DNA of 64,000 nt. Origin: Parapristionchus giblindavisi (lineage: Eukaryota; Nematoda; Chromadorea; Rhabditida; Diplogasteridae). The notes beneath the pieces were generated by a model. It did not search any database. It was given only the letters and a program-made list of their open reading frames with translations, and was not told the origin of the DNA. The DNA lies in NCBI GenBank assembly GCA_943737045.1, contig CALSFV010000285.1:1-64000 (forward strand), in the 5' to 3' direction. Both the position numbers and the translations under genes were made by a program. Numbering within the stretch: the first letter of the stretch is position 1; the number at the start of each line of letters is the position of its first letter. Positions 45,626-59,144 of the stretch are shown here, piece after piece.

Positions 45626-45941
45626 GGTCGACTCTTCTCCTGAAATGACAAAAATATATATAAATTTAAGAAATAAAAATAAATAATAGAAAATAACAAA
45701 TAAAATTTTATAAATTGTGAAACAAGCAGCGCCACAATGTAATCTCGTTGTTCATTGACTCTTAAAACGATTTGCCGGAAACTCAGTATACGGTAGTTTG
45801 CACACAAATTTTCTTTTTCTTTTGGTACCTATTTTTCTTCTTCCTTTTGCTGATTTTTTGCTTTATGTTTCGTTATTTTTCGTTTAAATTATTGATATTC
45901 ATTATTTTACGATATTTAGGAATTGGACTTTATAGGGTAAA
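45626..45941. promoter_or_regulatory. Shared divergent promoter region of cpf-1 and rpl-26
   Basis: Only 316 bp separate the cpf-1 ATG (minus) from the rpl-26 ATG (plus). The region is AT-rich. A probable spliced-leader acceptor TTTAG lies at about 45915-45919, 22 bp before the rpl-26 start. It must hold promoters for both, unless one gene is part of a longer transcript. Confidence 0.6.
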
Positions 45942-46707
45942 ATGAAGCAGAACTCCTTCGTGTCGGCTGACAGAAACAAGTCGCGCAAGCGTCACTTCGG
46001 AGCCCCCTCTCACATCAGAAGGAAGATTATGTCCGCTTCTCTTGCTAAGGACCTCCGCTCCAAGCACGGAATCCGTTCCATCCCCATCAGGTTCGGAAAA
46101 AATTAAAGAATTTTGTTAATTTTGGAACATTTAAAATTAATTTCCTAACATTTTGTAATATTTTGAGTATTATGTGTTTTCTGGATTGTGTGTGAGTCTA
46201 TGATATTTCAATTCGATTTATATATGTTGATTACGAAAAGAATTTCTTCAGAATGGATGATGAAGTCACCGTCACCCGCGGACACTACAAGGGTAACTCT
46301 GGCCGCGTTATGCGCGTTTACCGTAAGAAGTTCGTCGTCCACATCGACAAGATCATCCGTGAGAAGTCTAACGGATCCACTGTCCACATCGGAGTCCACC
46401 CTTCCAACGTAAGTGTTTTTTTGTTGTTTTCTTACATTTGTATATTTCGGGAATGATGTTCTGCATTGTGGGAATCTCAATGAATCAGTGTGATTTAAAC
46501 TTTTTCAATGCCCTGACCCAATACATACTGCTTATTTTTCACTTACCGTCAGATACCTTTTCTAATGCGATAATATTACAGCTCGCTATCACCAAGCTGA
46601 AGATGGACAATGACCGTAAAAAGATCATCGAGCGCAAAGCCGCCGGAAGAGCCCAGGTTACTGGTCTCCTTAAGGGCAAGCACACCGACGAATCCGTCCA
46701 GGAGTAG
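45942..46707 (+). CDS. rpl-26: 60S ribosomal protein L26
   Basis: Large-subunit ribosomal protein (uL24 family) near the exit tunnel. Three exons: 45942-46090, 46252-46408, 46582-46707, giving 143 residues, the normal length. The N-terminus ([20 protein letters not shown]) and KOW region ([18 protein letters not shown], then [12 protein letters not shown] and [13 protein letters not shown]) are unmistakable, and the tail KGKHTDES matches nematode L26. Codon use is C/G-ending and biased as expected for a highly expressed gene, unlike its neighbours. The ATG is in good context (AAAATGA) shortly behind a TTTAG acceptor. Confidence 0.97.
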
Positions 46708-46772
46708 ATGGTTTTTCCTGTATAAAGGAGCCTCGTCTATCTTGTTCATTTGTTGTGTTTGTTGTGGGATTG

Positions 46773-46778
46773 AATAAA
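46773..46778 (+). promoter_or_regulatory. Poly(A) signal AATAAA of rpl-26
   Basis: AATAAA 66 bp after the rpl-26 stop codon. Confidence 0.8.
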
Positions 46779-47012
46779 TCCATTTTGCTACACAATCCGA
46801 GTTGTCTCACAGAATACTGTTTCATCGGTTTAAGATACATTTTGTATATGAATAGCAAACACTAGTGGTAATAGGGATGTGTACAGTGTGTGTCGTCATC
46901 GCATGAAAAAAACGTGATCGTCGCTCACAAAGGCGAATCGATCTGTGATAGGGGAACACCGGAGTTGACCACTGCGTGTTTGCTCTATCAATCGTCGTCG
47001 ATTTCTTACGCC

Positions 47013-48573
47013 ATGAGCTGTGGTCTCAAGTATAGCCAGCAGTTCTGGGTTTGTTTTACTCACACTTGTCTATCGTCGTTTCAGACATGCTTATCTGTAA
47101 ACTATGAAAGCATTGGAGAGAGGGAGTTGCATTCTCTTCAATCGCGTCAAATTCGTGTTCTGTTCGTTCAAACAATCGTATTTAGGGCGAGAAGCACCTT
47201 GGCTACCAAGCCCTATATGATCGGTTCAAGCAAGGCGATGAGGCTGCAGCTGAATTGGAACAGTTCGTTAAGGAACACGCGGTCATGCAGGAAGACGCCC
47301 TGAGGAGTATGAATAAGACCTTGCAAAAGGTTGGCGCCTAGATGTTTTCGTTTTATTCCAGCAGAAAAAATAATAGAACTAGAGCTAGAGCAATAGTGTA
47401 GATGAGGTGATTTTTCTCGTTTATTGCTTGAATCGTTCTATGATTACTCATTGAAGTAATATCGAAGCAATGATGAAACACCGATGTTGCTCTTTCAAAG
47501 ATGAGAAAGATGCTTATTGTGAGAGGAAATGAATAGAACATGTATGCAGGAGAAACAAATTGATTCATTGCTACTTTTTACTTGGCGGCCAGTTTTGTGA
47601 TTGGTTTAAAACTTGGTCAAAAGTTGGCTGCCAAGAAAGGCACACTTGTCAAATTCTCTGTGAATTGGATAGAATTGCGTTACTCCAGGTGAGCGGGTAC
47701 TCGACAACATCATCACAGCTACTCGACGCGTGGTCCCTGACGAAGGGCACACTCGAGCTACTTCAGGAGATCCAAACTGCCTGTCTCAGAGGCATTCAGG
47801 TTGGTCTTTCCTATATTGAGTTAGTTTTGCGGTAAATTACAGTTTACTATTAATGCTATTTTGTTCGATTTTGCTCTTTTGTAAACTTTTGTTCAAACTT
47901 GACTCAGTGTTCTTTGAAAGCCAGACCAGCGAAAAAGTATTGCTTCAGAGGTTGTCGTTTTGGCTTTCAAAATCAATAGAATATTGTCTTATTCATTTCA
48001 TTTTAAACAACTATATAGAGTGGCAATTGTTAGAGGTGTTGTCTCACAGAGGTTTCTCCATTACAATATATTGATTTAATTTTGATCTGTATTCTAAGTA
48101 TCGTTGATCCTCATAATTTACTGATAGTAGTCGATATATAATATGAGACCTTTTGTAACTGGCTCTCCTTTATACTTCTCAATTCCATGTTTGTTGTTGA
48201 ACGCTTTAATAAGATATCATATTTATATTGCTAACCATTGATGATTATTGATTGAACTAGATTGTAAGCGTTATGCAGTAGTATTAAGACATAGTGGTCA
48301 AAACTCTAATAATATTTATTTAGTATAAAATAGAACAGCCTATAACATTTATTTTGTATAGATTTACAGTTTACCGTTAAGGGCATGCATGTTTATTGAT
48401 GTACATTTCAATAAATAAAGAATTTCATAGTCGTTATCGCTCAGGAACAAGCGCGTGAACTGACCAAGTACCGTGCGGATCTGGCGCATTCGAAGAAACG
48501 GGTGAAGGAAGGAGACATTGTGGATGCAGTGTCGCTCATGCAGACCACCACCACGTGTTTGCAGAAGGTTGGT

Positions 48574-48610
<37 letters not shown>

Positions 48611-51600
48611 GTAATAATAATAATATTAATAATAATAAACAGGCAAAAGAGACGTACGCGTCGCGGTGTGCGGAACTGGAGAAGTTGAGAGGCGATCCGA
48701 CTTCGAGTGTGAAGGAGCTCACCAAGGTGTGCTATACAGATAAATATTAAAAAAATAAATAAAAAATAAAATAAAAGTGTAGTGCGAATGATCACTCGGT
48801 TATGACCTGTTATTGAATCACTTACTCTTTTCAAGATCAATTCTCATCAAAACCATTTGCAAAATTACGAATTCGTGAAGTAATTATGATTTGAAGTGAA
48901 TTCTTTGAAAGTTTATGTCAATATGGGGCGGTGCTAGGTGCCATGTATATGTGTTTTTGTTTTTATTAAAATAATAATAATAATAATAATAATTCTTTAT
49001 TATGGGGGTACGTATTGAACAATACATATTAGGACACATACAAGAAACTGGTTGAATACATAATTTGTTTTGGTTTAAATGGATTTTTATACATTGGATA
49101 TCAATCAATAAATCGTAAATTTTCATACCCTCGCAATACGAGGATTGACACACTATATAAGGTCCATTTTCTTCCACTTGATGCGAGAGGAAGCTAAAAA
49201 TGACGATTTTTAAGCGAAAATAATGAATTTTGTGATCACTATATAAAAATAAACTGCGAGGGTACTGAAAATGTATGTCAATAAATGAATGAATTGATCG
49301 ATCGATATTCAGATGGAACAGAAGTTGGCCCGTGCCCGCGAGGAGTATCGCACGTACGTGGACAAGTACGAGAGTGTGCGGGTGGACTACGAGCAGAAGA
49401 TGGAGAAGAGCGCTGACGCTTTTGAGGTGTCTATTGATTCTTTTGATCTTTGGTCTAGGGTTTGCTTCCGTAGAGCTTGGAAAAGAGCGCTGACGCTTTT
49501 GAGATGTCTATTCAATTAATTCTTTTGATATTTGGTCTAGGCTTTGCTTCCGTAGAAAATGCAAATGAACGCTGACGCTTTTGAGGTTCTTATTCAATTG
49601 AATTTTTCGAACTGATCTAGGGTTTGCTTCACGTTTTGCCGAATAACAATCGTTGTCTTTCATGATCCTGTAGTTTGTTGGTTATTGATCTTTGATCTTT
49701 GATCTTTGGCATTGATTGTGTACTCCATTGTAGGCACACGATCGGGCGCATCTGTCAACGCTGAAGAATCAGCTGCTCGCGTTCGCGCAGTACCAGCAGG
49801 ACATGAGTGCGGCCACGTTGCAGGTGATTCTCGGTTTTCAATCTTATCATTCTTGCTAACAATAAGCGTCTATCTATCCCATTGGTGGAACGTGAATTCA
49901 CCGGGATGTGAGGGAACATGCGCGGGCGGCATTGTCGCTAGCTAGCACCAAGATTAACCCGGTTTAGCCTACATTCATTCAAAGTATGAAAATCAACTGA
50001 GTAGGGAACCCCTCAAGTTGGCAATGTCCCCCAAACCGTTTGTTGCGCCCGATTTTGATTTCCACAAAGGAAGCTCACGTTTGGATGGAAGCGATGCTTA
50101 CTTTGCAAACACAGTGCATCCGTGGACACACTACACATACAATCAACAGGCCATTATATGCCATTTAAAATGCTCCCACACACTTGCAATATTGATGCCA
50201 AATAATATGAATGCTTTAAAAATTGTTTGTTTCGCTCAGGTGCACTCCCAATACCGCGAGTCGCTCTTGCAACTCAATGTCGATGCGATGATGGACAAGT
50301 TTTGCGAGGAATGGAGCACGGGCACCGACCGACCAGGTTGAGCTTTGTACTTTGATCTTTGATCTTTGTCCTAAATAAGACTATTTGTACATGAGTGTGA
50401 TGTCAAAGACTGTTAATGATTGCGTTGTCGATTGCAGTGGCCGTCACGTTTGAATCGCTCGAGTCCAACGATACGGTAGCAGGTTTGTTTTTTTTTAATC
50501 GATTTTTATATCACAATAAATGTTCCCACTTTCATTTAATGTGGGCGCTGTAAATCATTCATTCATGATTTTTAAAATTATAAAATTAATTTTAAAAAAA
50601 TTAAAATCATTACGAATACTCAAATAAGTGAATCTTTATCATTGAAGGAGCGCTGCTGCACGATTCGTCCACCGTCCACTCGGACAGTCTGAGCGTGGAC
50701 AGTGGCGGCCACGCGCCAATCCCCGCCAGCGCTGCCAATCAGGTATGCCTATATGGGAAGCGTGAAACCAGATTTCACCTGCTCCACCCGGGGGACTATG
50801 ACAGCGCGTGAAAACTCGATATTTTGCACTTTAGTTTGTCGAATGTTGGGTCTCGTTTGGCTGGTATTCGGCCAGGTGAGTTGCGGTTGCAGGGTGTTCA
50901 CATATATTAAGCTCTCCCATAATGTATCAATCTTCGGAATGTTTTCCGTGTAAATCACTAATACTAACAGATGCTGGATCTGCTAGCCATGGACGACGCG
51001 AGCAGGCACAGTAGGAATGCCACCACGACGAATACGGTTGATTTGGGCTGTGATCAATCGATAATGGCGAATTCTACCACACCACACGAGGAGAGCTGCA
51101 GTGTTGAGAGAAGGGTGAGCTGCTTCGTTATTGATTGATAAGAATCGATTTGTTTCGGCACTCGGTAATCCGAAAAAATGGTCATCACTGGGCATTTTAG
51201 TATGTTAAAGTTACACAACAAGCGGAAATTGTTGTGTTTGATAACCGGTTGAGTATTGGTGACGATTGGGAGTGGAAGGGGGGATTGTTTTTATTCGTTT
51301 CTACTCACCGGATATGAGAGATTGGAACGGTTTCACACGGTTCTCGATAACATGCTCGATCTTCTGTCTCGTGATCGGTGGGAGGAGTGGGGGGATTGTG
51401 CACGGAAATCAGATATGAAAGCTTTAATGCTGCTCCTAGGTCGAAAAGTATGTTAGAAAGTATCAAGCCTGGCCGCATTTTGAGCCAAAATTTGCTGTAT
51501 TTTCTAGTTATTTTTACAGATCATAGCGCAGAGTAACCTTTCAATATCTAGCATGAAGATTTCGATTTCGCCGCTGGCAAATATTTGGTTCGGATGATCG

Positions 51601-54600
51601 CACAGCGATTTTGAGTCTTTGCCTTGCATTAGTGAAGTTATAATACTGGTATATGTACAAACATTAGTTTTCATGCATTGATAATGGTGTTTCGGCCGCT
51701 GCGTAATGTATGAATTGTTTATAATGCACAAATATTGGCTTGCATGTTTATATTAAAGTTTAAAAAAATACAAGATGTGAACTTAATTACATTATTATGT
51801 ATGCTGCTTGAAAGAAGCATTAGGCCGATAGATGTAGCTGTCATATAGTGTGCATATTAATTAGCTGAATGTAGATGTGTATGTTATGCATGCACAGTAA
51901 TGATATAACTTGGAAAGCAAATACCAATAAATAGTGTATAATATGACGTTCATATCTTGTAATTTTTTTACTTTAATATGTGCATGCAAGTCTAAATTTT
52001 AAAACACCAAATAGCAATATCATCAGTAACTTCATGGTGTTTGCGGCCGCTACGTCTATGTTTACCAAATACACTGTACTATCTGCTTCTAATGAGTGAG
52101 AGCCAATTAACGTGTGCGGTGTAGTCACACTTGTCAATCGTCGCGCACGTAAACAACGTCCATATACACCACAGAGGTTAGAGATCAAGCGAGTAACTAG
52201 TACAGGGATAGATCGAACGAACAAGTCGATGGGGAGGAGGGGAGTGATAGGTGGGGAAGACGGGGGGAGGGTAGTTAGATAGGCGAAATGATAGAAGTGA
52301 CCCTCTACGAGGAGAGGGGGGGGGGGTGAGACAGAGAGTCACACTCTTGTGAGTGGAGAGCGATGATAATGGTGATTAGTATGGACAGTTTTAGAGCTGT
52401 CGAGTGTTGATACTTTGATTTTAACTTTTAGAAAATTGTTTTTTTGTCCCATAACCTTGCTGGAGTCGCTTATTTCGTGCTATCTCATTAGCTTTTTTTC
52501 GAATTGCATTTGATGTGTGATCTGTTATCATTGTTTTATTGCTACTTTGGATTCTTAAGCAGTTTTATAGCGCTGAGTGTTATTTAAAAGTTGGGCGTTG
52601 TTTTGTTAGTCTTGTTTTTTGCCCAACTCACGAGTGGTATATCCTCATTTGAGCCTGGTAGTTTAGCACTATTCTATTGTACATGCGAGTGTCTCTGAAC
52701 TATCATACATTTTCATACCCTCACGGTGTGAAGATCGACCCATTGTATATGCCTCATTTTCACGATGACCCACTACATAAAGCTCATTGTTTATGCGAAA
52801 GATTACATTTTAAGCGAAAAATAACGATTTTTCTAGATCGACCCACTATATAAAAGTAAATCCGGTGAGGGCGCTGAAAATGTATGTGAACTATCTCTTC
52901 TTCACGCAATAATTTCTTATTTGGTGGCAAATAAGTTGTTCAAAGAACTCTTCAACACTATGTGATATGGAACATGGACTTTATTTATTTATTCATTCAT
53001 TCCATAGTTGTTTCACTCGTCCCTCCGCCTTGTCTTCTTCTGCACCGTGGTTTCCCCCTCCCAATCCTTATCTTTACTAATGGTGCAGCGTTTGTTAGCT
53101 CGCTCTTATCAGTCTCCTAGTCTTCCTCTCATTGTCGCATACTCCATCCATTCGTCGCATTTTCTTTCTTCCCATGCACGTGTCAGTGCATCGTCGTGAA
53201 TCCTATTCCGAATTCCTACCATCGAACTACCTTTTCGATCATTTATGCAGCTTTTAAAGGTGCGCAATGTCTCTTTGTATATTGTAGTTGTTGATTGTTG
53301 CGCTGTTTAGTCTAATAATATAATAATAAATATTATTATTACCCATGTGTAGACATGTGCACGAACCCGCTGTCGTTCTACTATGCGGTCAGTCTGGATG
53401 AAGTAAGTGGGGGGGGGGGGGGGGGCTAGATGGAATGATAATAATAATAATAATAATAATAATGATAATAACCGTTGTATATATTCAAAATTTGATGTAA
53501 AATGTGAAATGAATAAAATCATATGATGAAAAACCCATGACAGTGAAATTGATTGATTGATTGGTGTGCGTGCATTAATTCACTTTTGATTATTATTATT
53601 GATTTTTCTGTTGATTTCGACTGGCTGAGCGAAGCAAACTTTGTTAAGCTGAGCATGTTTGATTTAAAAAAAAGATTTTTTCGGGATAGTAATAGCTATT
53701 CAGTAAACATTCATATAATGCTTAGGAAGGGGGGGGGGTGGGTTGTAAAATAAATTTAAAAATATAAATTACATAAAATAAACAAACAAAAAAAATGATG
53801 AGCCTGTGTTCAGGACGACAAGGAGACGTCATTGTCGTCGTCGATGAGTGCTTCGTTCTCGGCCTCGCTGGGTGGCAGCAGGCAGAAGCTCGCCATGTTA
53901 CTGCCAGGTGCTTTTTAAAAATATATATCAGACATCTGAAACAGTAATCCAGCGGGTACCTCTACCATCATCGTTGTTTGTGCTCTCATTTTGTAGTAGT
54001 GATATTTGTATATTTTTTTAAAACGTCTTCAAGCATCAATTAGTGCCGCATTGATGGGAATTAGTTGGGAATGCGCAACACGATTTCACCGGGTGCTTCT
54101 TGCTCACTTTATGATCTTTCTCTTTTCATCGTTTAACATAGATCCGCTCAAATAGTAATAATAAATATTATTATTATTATTATTATGATTATTATTAATA
54201 TTATTATTATTATTAATATTATTATTATTATTATATTACAGGCAAACGACGAAAGACTACTTCGATGAGTTCGGATCAGGACTCGCATCCTCCCGCAGCC
54301 ACTGCAGCACCTGCGGCTGCAGCAGTGCCTACTGAGAGCGGCGGAGGTGAGACGGGTTTGGTGAAACATATCTGACTGTTGTCATCATCATAGGTCGAAT
54401 ATCTAGGTTATCCGTTTACAAAAATGCAGTCAGGTTTTTTCGATTTTTGGGAACGTTTGGTTCAAAATGCGGTCAGGCTTGGTACGTTGTAGCATACTTT
54501 TCGACCTATGGTTATCCTTTTGCCGATCGAGCTGGTAGGGCCATCCGTGTGGTACAATAATATTTAATTATCTAGTTTTAGCCTACATGGTTGCTGAAAC

Positions 54601-54774
54601 TTGGATGAGGAAAAAAGAGAGAAAGTGGACCGGAAGCTGCACATGCTAGCGGAAGTGCGAGGCTCTATTTTTAGAAAAGTGGGCGTGGCTTTCGAAAGTT
54701 GGCTGATAAACATGATTGAGATGAGATAGTGAGAGGGATAGAAAAGGTGATAGGGGGTTGGGGGAGAGAGAGAG

Positions 54775-54863
<89 letters not shown>

Positions 54864-57800
54864 ACACAGTGAAATCGAGTGGAACAGAGAGGGTTATGGT
54901 TACGGTGGGTGTTAGAAAAATATATGGAGGATGATAAGAAGTGAGATAAAATAGTGATAAAAATGGGATGAGAGAAGGGGGGGCAGAAGGAAGAAGAGAG
55001 TTGTTTGTCACCGAATTGCGCGTGTTTGTCACGGGTACAACAGATGAATGTAGTTAAATAAGAAGTACCGTATATTAAAGCTTGCGAACGTACTCTAGTA
55101 ATATTCTATAATCATGCAATATAAAACAAGTGAAGTGTCCAATGATGGGATAACGCTAACTGATTAAGAAGAATGTGATATGGTTGAAACGGAGGGTGAT
55201 GTAATAAACGTGATGGCGAACCATTTCACTATCGAATCGCAATTATCTCATTTCAACTGCTTTTCGCTCCTATGACGAAGATAAATTATTATTATTGATT
55301 TTTTATTATGACGATAAGTGGTATAAACCGAGACCGGGGGGGGGCATAGGTCGAAAAGTATGTTCTTGAACCAAATTTGCCAAAAATAGAAAAAACCTGA
55401 CCGCATTTTGAAAGCCAATAACCTAGCTATTCGACCTTTTGCAAAACCGATAAATATCGTCGTTATCTTATACAATATTGATGATTCAGGCGGTGGTTTC
55501 CTGAACAAGTTTGCGCGTTCACGTCGTTCCAACAAGTCCAAGACGGACATTCCGGCTGCTGTGGCTGGTGACGCAGTCACTGGGTGAGTACTGGAGTTGT
55601 AGTGTGAGCTATACTGTGAATGTTTGCGATATGGGATTCTAGCTGATTGGATCGAGTTAACTGCTATGCAAGCTTTGTTAAGCCACAAATTAATGTGTTA
55701 TGGATTTTTCAGCCTTACTTCAAAAAATTTTCGGCTAAATAATGAAAAAAATTGTTGGGTAATCATGATTTATCGATTTTTTAAATATTGATTTTCTTGA
55801 TTTTTCAATTGGGCCATTGCTATATCGAACATGTCATGACATATTAAGCTTTAGCTGTGCCAAGCGCATCACTTTAGCCAATCAGATAGTATGTTATGTC
55901 TCATAGTCCTTATCATATGTCATATGTTCCGTGTTTCAGACTCGAGGACACTTACAGCACGGCGAGCAGTTCGAAGAGCGAGGATAAGCCAGTGAGTTTT
56001 GTGTTTTGAAACAAATGGACTTGAAGGGCGCACCCCAGCCTAATTTCCACTCTCCGCATTGGCAATGCTCTGTAGTAGACAAAGATGACGAGAGAGTGTG
56101 GCTGGAGCGGAGAGTTTCAAATTTGCTTGGGGTGTAGTTTTAAAGTACCATCAACATTGGCACAACGATGCTACTATGACGGCTTGAATTTCATCGAATC
56201 ATCGTGATGGACATTGTTTTCACATCAGAGTTATCTGGGGTGATTAAAGGGAGCGTAATCTCTCTCAATGGTCTCTTCGACGCGCAATGCTTTCTCGTTG
56301 TTAGAGAACAGAGAAATAATGTGCGCAATGAAGGGGCCATTGAGAGAGGTTACGCTCCCTTTATGTAATTTAACAGTTATGTTTTTACATTTCAGTCATG
56401 CCTGTTGACCCATTCGCTCGAGCCCACGCAACCGACGCTCGACGAGGAGGGCTACACGATACGGTACGGTGATATCACGGTTGATCTTTGATCTTTGATC
56501 TGAAAAAAATCAATAATCCATTGTTCAGCTCGAAGGACGAAGAGGTCGATGAGACGGAGGTGCGCGAGGCATGGGCGAGCTGTTCGTCTAGTGAGGATGA
56601 AGAGGTACGGTAACATTTAGGTTGGTTACGGTAGATATGGGCAATCAATTCTTAAGTGAAATTGGTTTGATTACGGTCGGTGATTACGGTATGTGTGCTT
56701 TTCACGTACGTAGAAGGCTGTAAATGAATGACGAGAGGATTGCTCATCAGAATTGTATCGTTGTCTGCGTATGGATATGTGCCCAAAGATAGCCCAATGA
56801 TGTCTGCCATCTGCAGGGAAGACAGGAGAAGATGAAGGAGGAGGAAGATGAGGAGAATGTTGAAGATGACGTCATCGTCGATGAAGACGATGTGAATGCG
56901 GCTCCAGAAGGACCCTCACTTCGTCCCAAAGGCCGCAAGAAGAAGTACAGTAGGTTGAAGAGTACGATCAAGCGATTCGACACTGCGGCTACGGTAGCTA
57001 GAGCTGAGCAGATCGACCAAGCTACCGTACACCAGTCTACCGTTTCTCAACTTGTGATTGCGCCTGCGGACACGGGAAGCGATCCTGAAGCAGAAGTATG
57101 CCCTCCGGGCATGATGGCCGACTCCGCTGCAGCATCTTCGACAGCGAACGCGCCTATTGTAGCTCTTGGAGATACCGTACCCGACGATGTTGCACCACCC
57201 ACCACAATATCCCGAGATACCGTTCCCGACGATGTTGCACCACCCACCACAATTTTCCGAGATACCGTACCCGACGATGTTGCACCACCCTCCACAATAG
57301 CCTTGACCTCATCAGCGGAACTCGACAATGCGCTCATAGCCTATCTGACCAAGCTGGCGTCGTTCCAGACGAGAGCGTGGAAGCGGAGTGAGAGCAAAGC
57401 GAGAGCGAATCGACGATTATTGATTGGTCTGAACGATGTGAACAGGGATATTGTGAACGTTGAGAGGGTCCTAGTGCTCGCGGGGGATGTACACGAAGCA
57501 GTTCGATCAGACAAGAAGTGGTGTGCTGTGCTGGCGAAGTGTAGAGAGCGCAGAGTGCCCGTGGTGCAGACGACGATTGAGAGAAGTCGTCTGGCGGTGG
57601 TGTGCGGCACGAGGAGTACGGTAGCGATGGTGGGCGTGCGGAGGGGCGAGGGTGCGGAGGAAGAGTGGAAGTTGGTGCGAAAGATGTTGGAGAGGAGGAT
57701 AGTAGAGTAGTATTTATAATTAAATACATAAATACATTACATATACAATACACAATACAATACAATATACAATACATTTACATAAATGTTTATTTGTTCT

Positions 57801-59046
57801 TTTGTGGTTGAAATAGACGAAAAGAGAGAGAGAGAGAGATAGCGGCTATATATTCATTTTAAATGATAAATATCGAATTGTATGTGTGCATGATTGTTTT
57901 CAATAAGTGATTGTAAATAAATAAATATTTTTTTAAAATTCGTTTTATCGATTTTGTTACGTTGGGATGAGTCGTATTTGGCGAAAAAAAATCATGAAAT
58001 ATAATTGAGATGCTTGCTGACTTTGTGTTTCATGAAGTTATGAAAGGTTGTATCAATTAGATGTTTTAATGTATAGATGGGTTGTTTTTTTAACAGTATG
58101 ATTATTTTATTGTAAGTGAACCGTAAGTCAATGATGAATTTAGTTACAACAAAGTGAGAAGCGATTGATATATTGATTGATTTTTTTCTCAGAAGTGTGC
58201 TTTTTGTTGTTGTTTTTGTTTGTAGGATTGGAGTGGAGATTGGGGGGGGGGGATTGATTTGTATTGATTGGCTCTATTGATTGATTGCAGGAGGAGAATG
58301 ACATGCAGCGGTCGCGCATTCGCAATCTCACCATCCGACCAGCTGAGAGTGCGCCCAAGATGAATGCGAGTGTGGATGAGCTGAGAGATGCCATCGGAAG
58401 TATTACCATCGCCAGAAGCAACACCTTTGATAGGGTACGGTATAGTTTTGATAGGGTACGGTACACTTTTGATAGGGTACGGTACACTTTTGATAGGGTA
58501 CGGTACACTTTTGATAGGGTACGGTACACTTTTGATAGGGTACGGTACACATTTGATAGGGTACGGTACACATTTGATAGGGTACGGTATACTTTTGATA
58601 GGGTACGGTATACTTTTGATAGGGTACGGTACCCCGTACCGTTGTGTAATACGATCGAATACAGCAGGCAGGGGATGTTCTCTGTTCGTCTAGAAAATGA
58701 ATTGAAAATTTGTCTAAACAATTCGTAGTTGCGTGACATTAAGATTTTTTAATATGAAACCATGTATCGTTGCTATTGGCGCTGAATCGACAAACTACGC
58801 GGTAGATCATATGTGGGCACGCTGGGGGAAAGGCTGTGCGCAAACCGGGGAATAGTAGGGCAAGGCTATGCGCATGGGCATGTTTTAGCATATTTGACTG
58901 GAAATTTTCCAATTTTTGCGAGGAAAGGAAAGGGAAGGAAAGGCTGTGCGCAAAAAGAATTCGCTTTCACGCGCCCACCTATGCGGTAGATCAATCATTA
59001 AGTTGTTGACTTGATTGAAATATGTAGAATATTGATATGGCAGTAC

Positions 59047-59144
<98 letters not shown>

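Noticed and set aside
54646..55032. 128-codon Ser/Leu-rich antisense frame
   Set aside because: Mostly a translation of the (GA)n microsatellite.
58388..58693. Plus-strand frame of LIGYGT repeats
   Set aside because: Second frame of the same minisatellite, out of phase with fcho-1.
58140..58739. 199-codon antisense frame
   Set aside because: Open only because the 21 bp array has a multiple-of-three period on both strands; the sense frame belongs to the fcho-1 exon.
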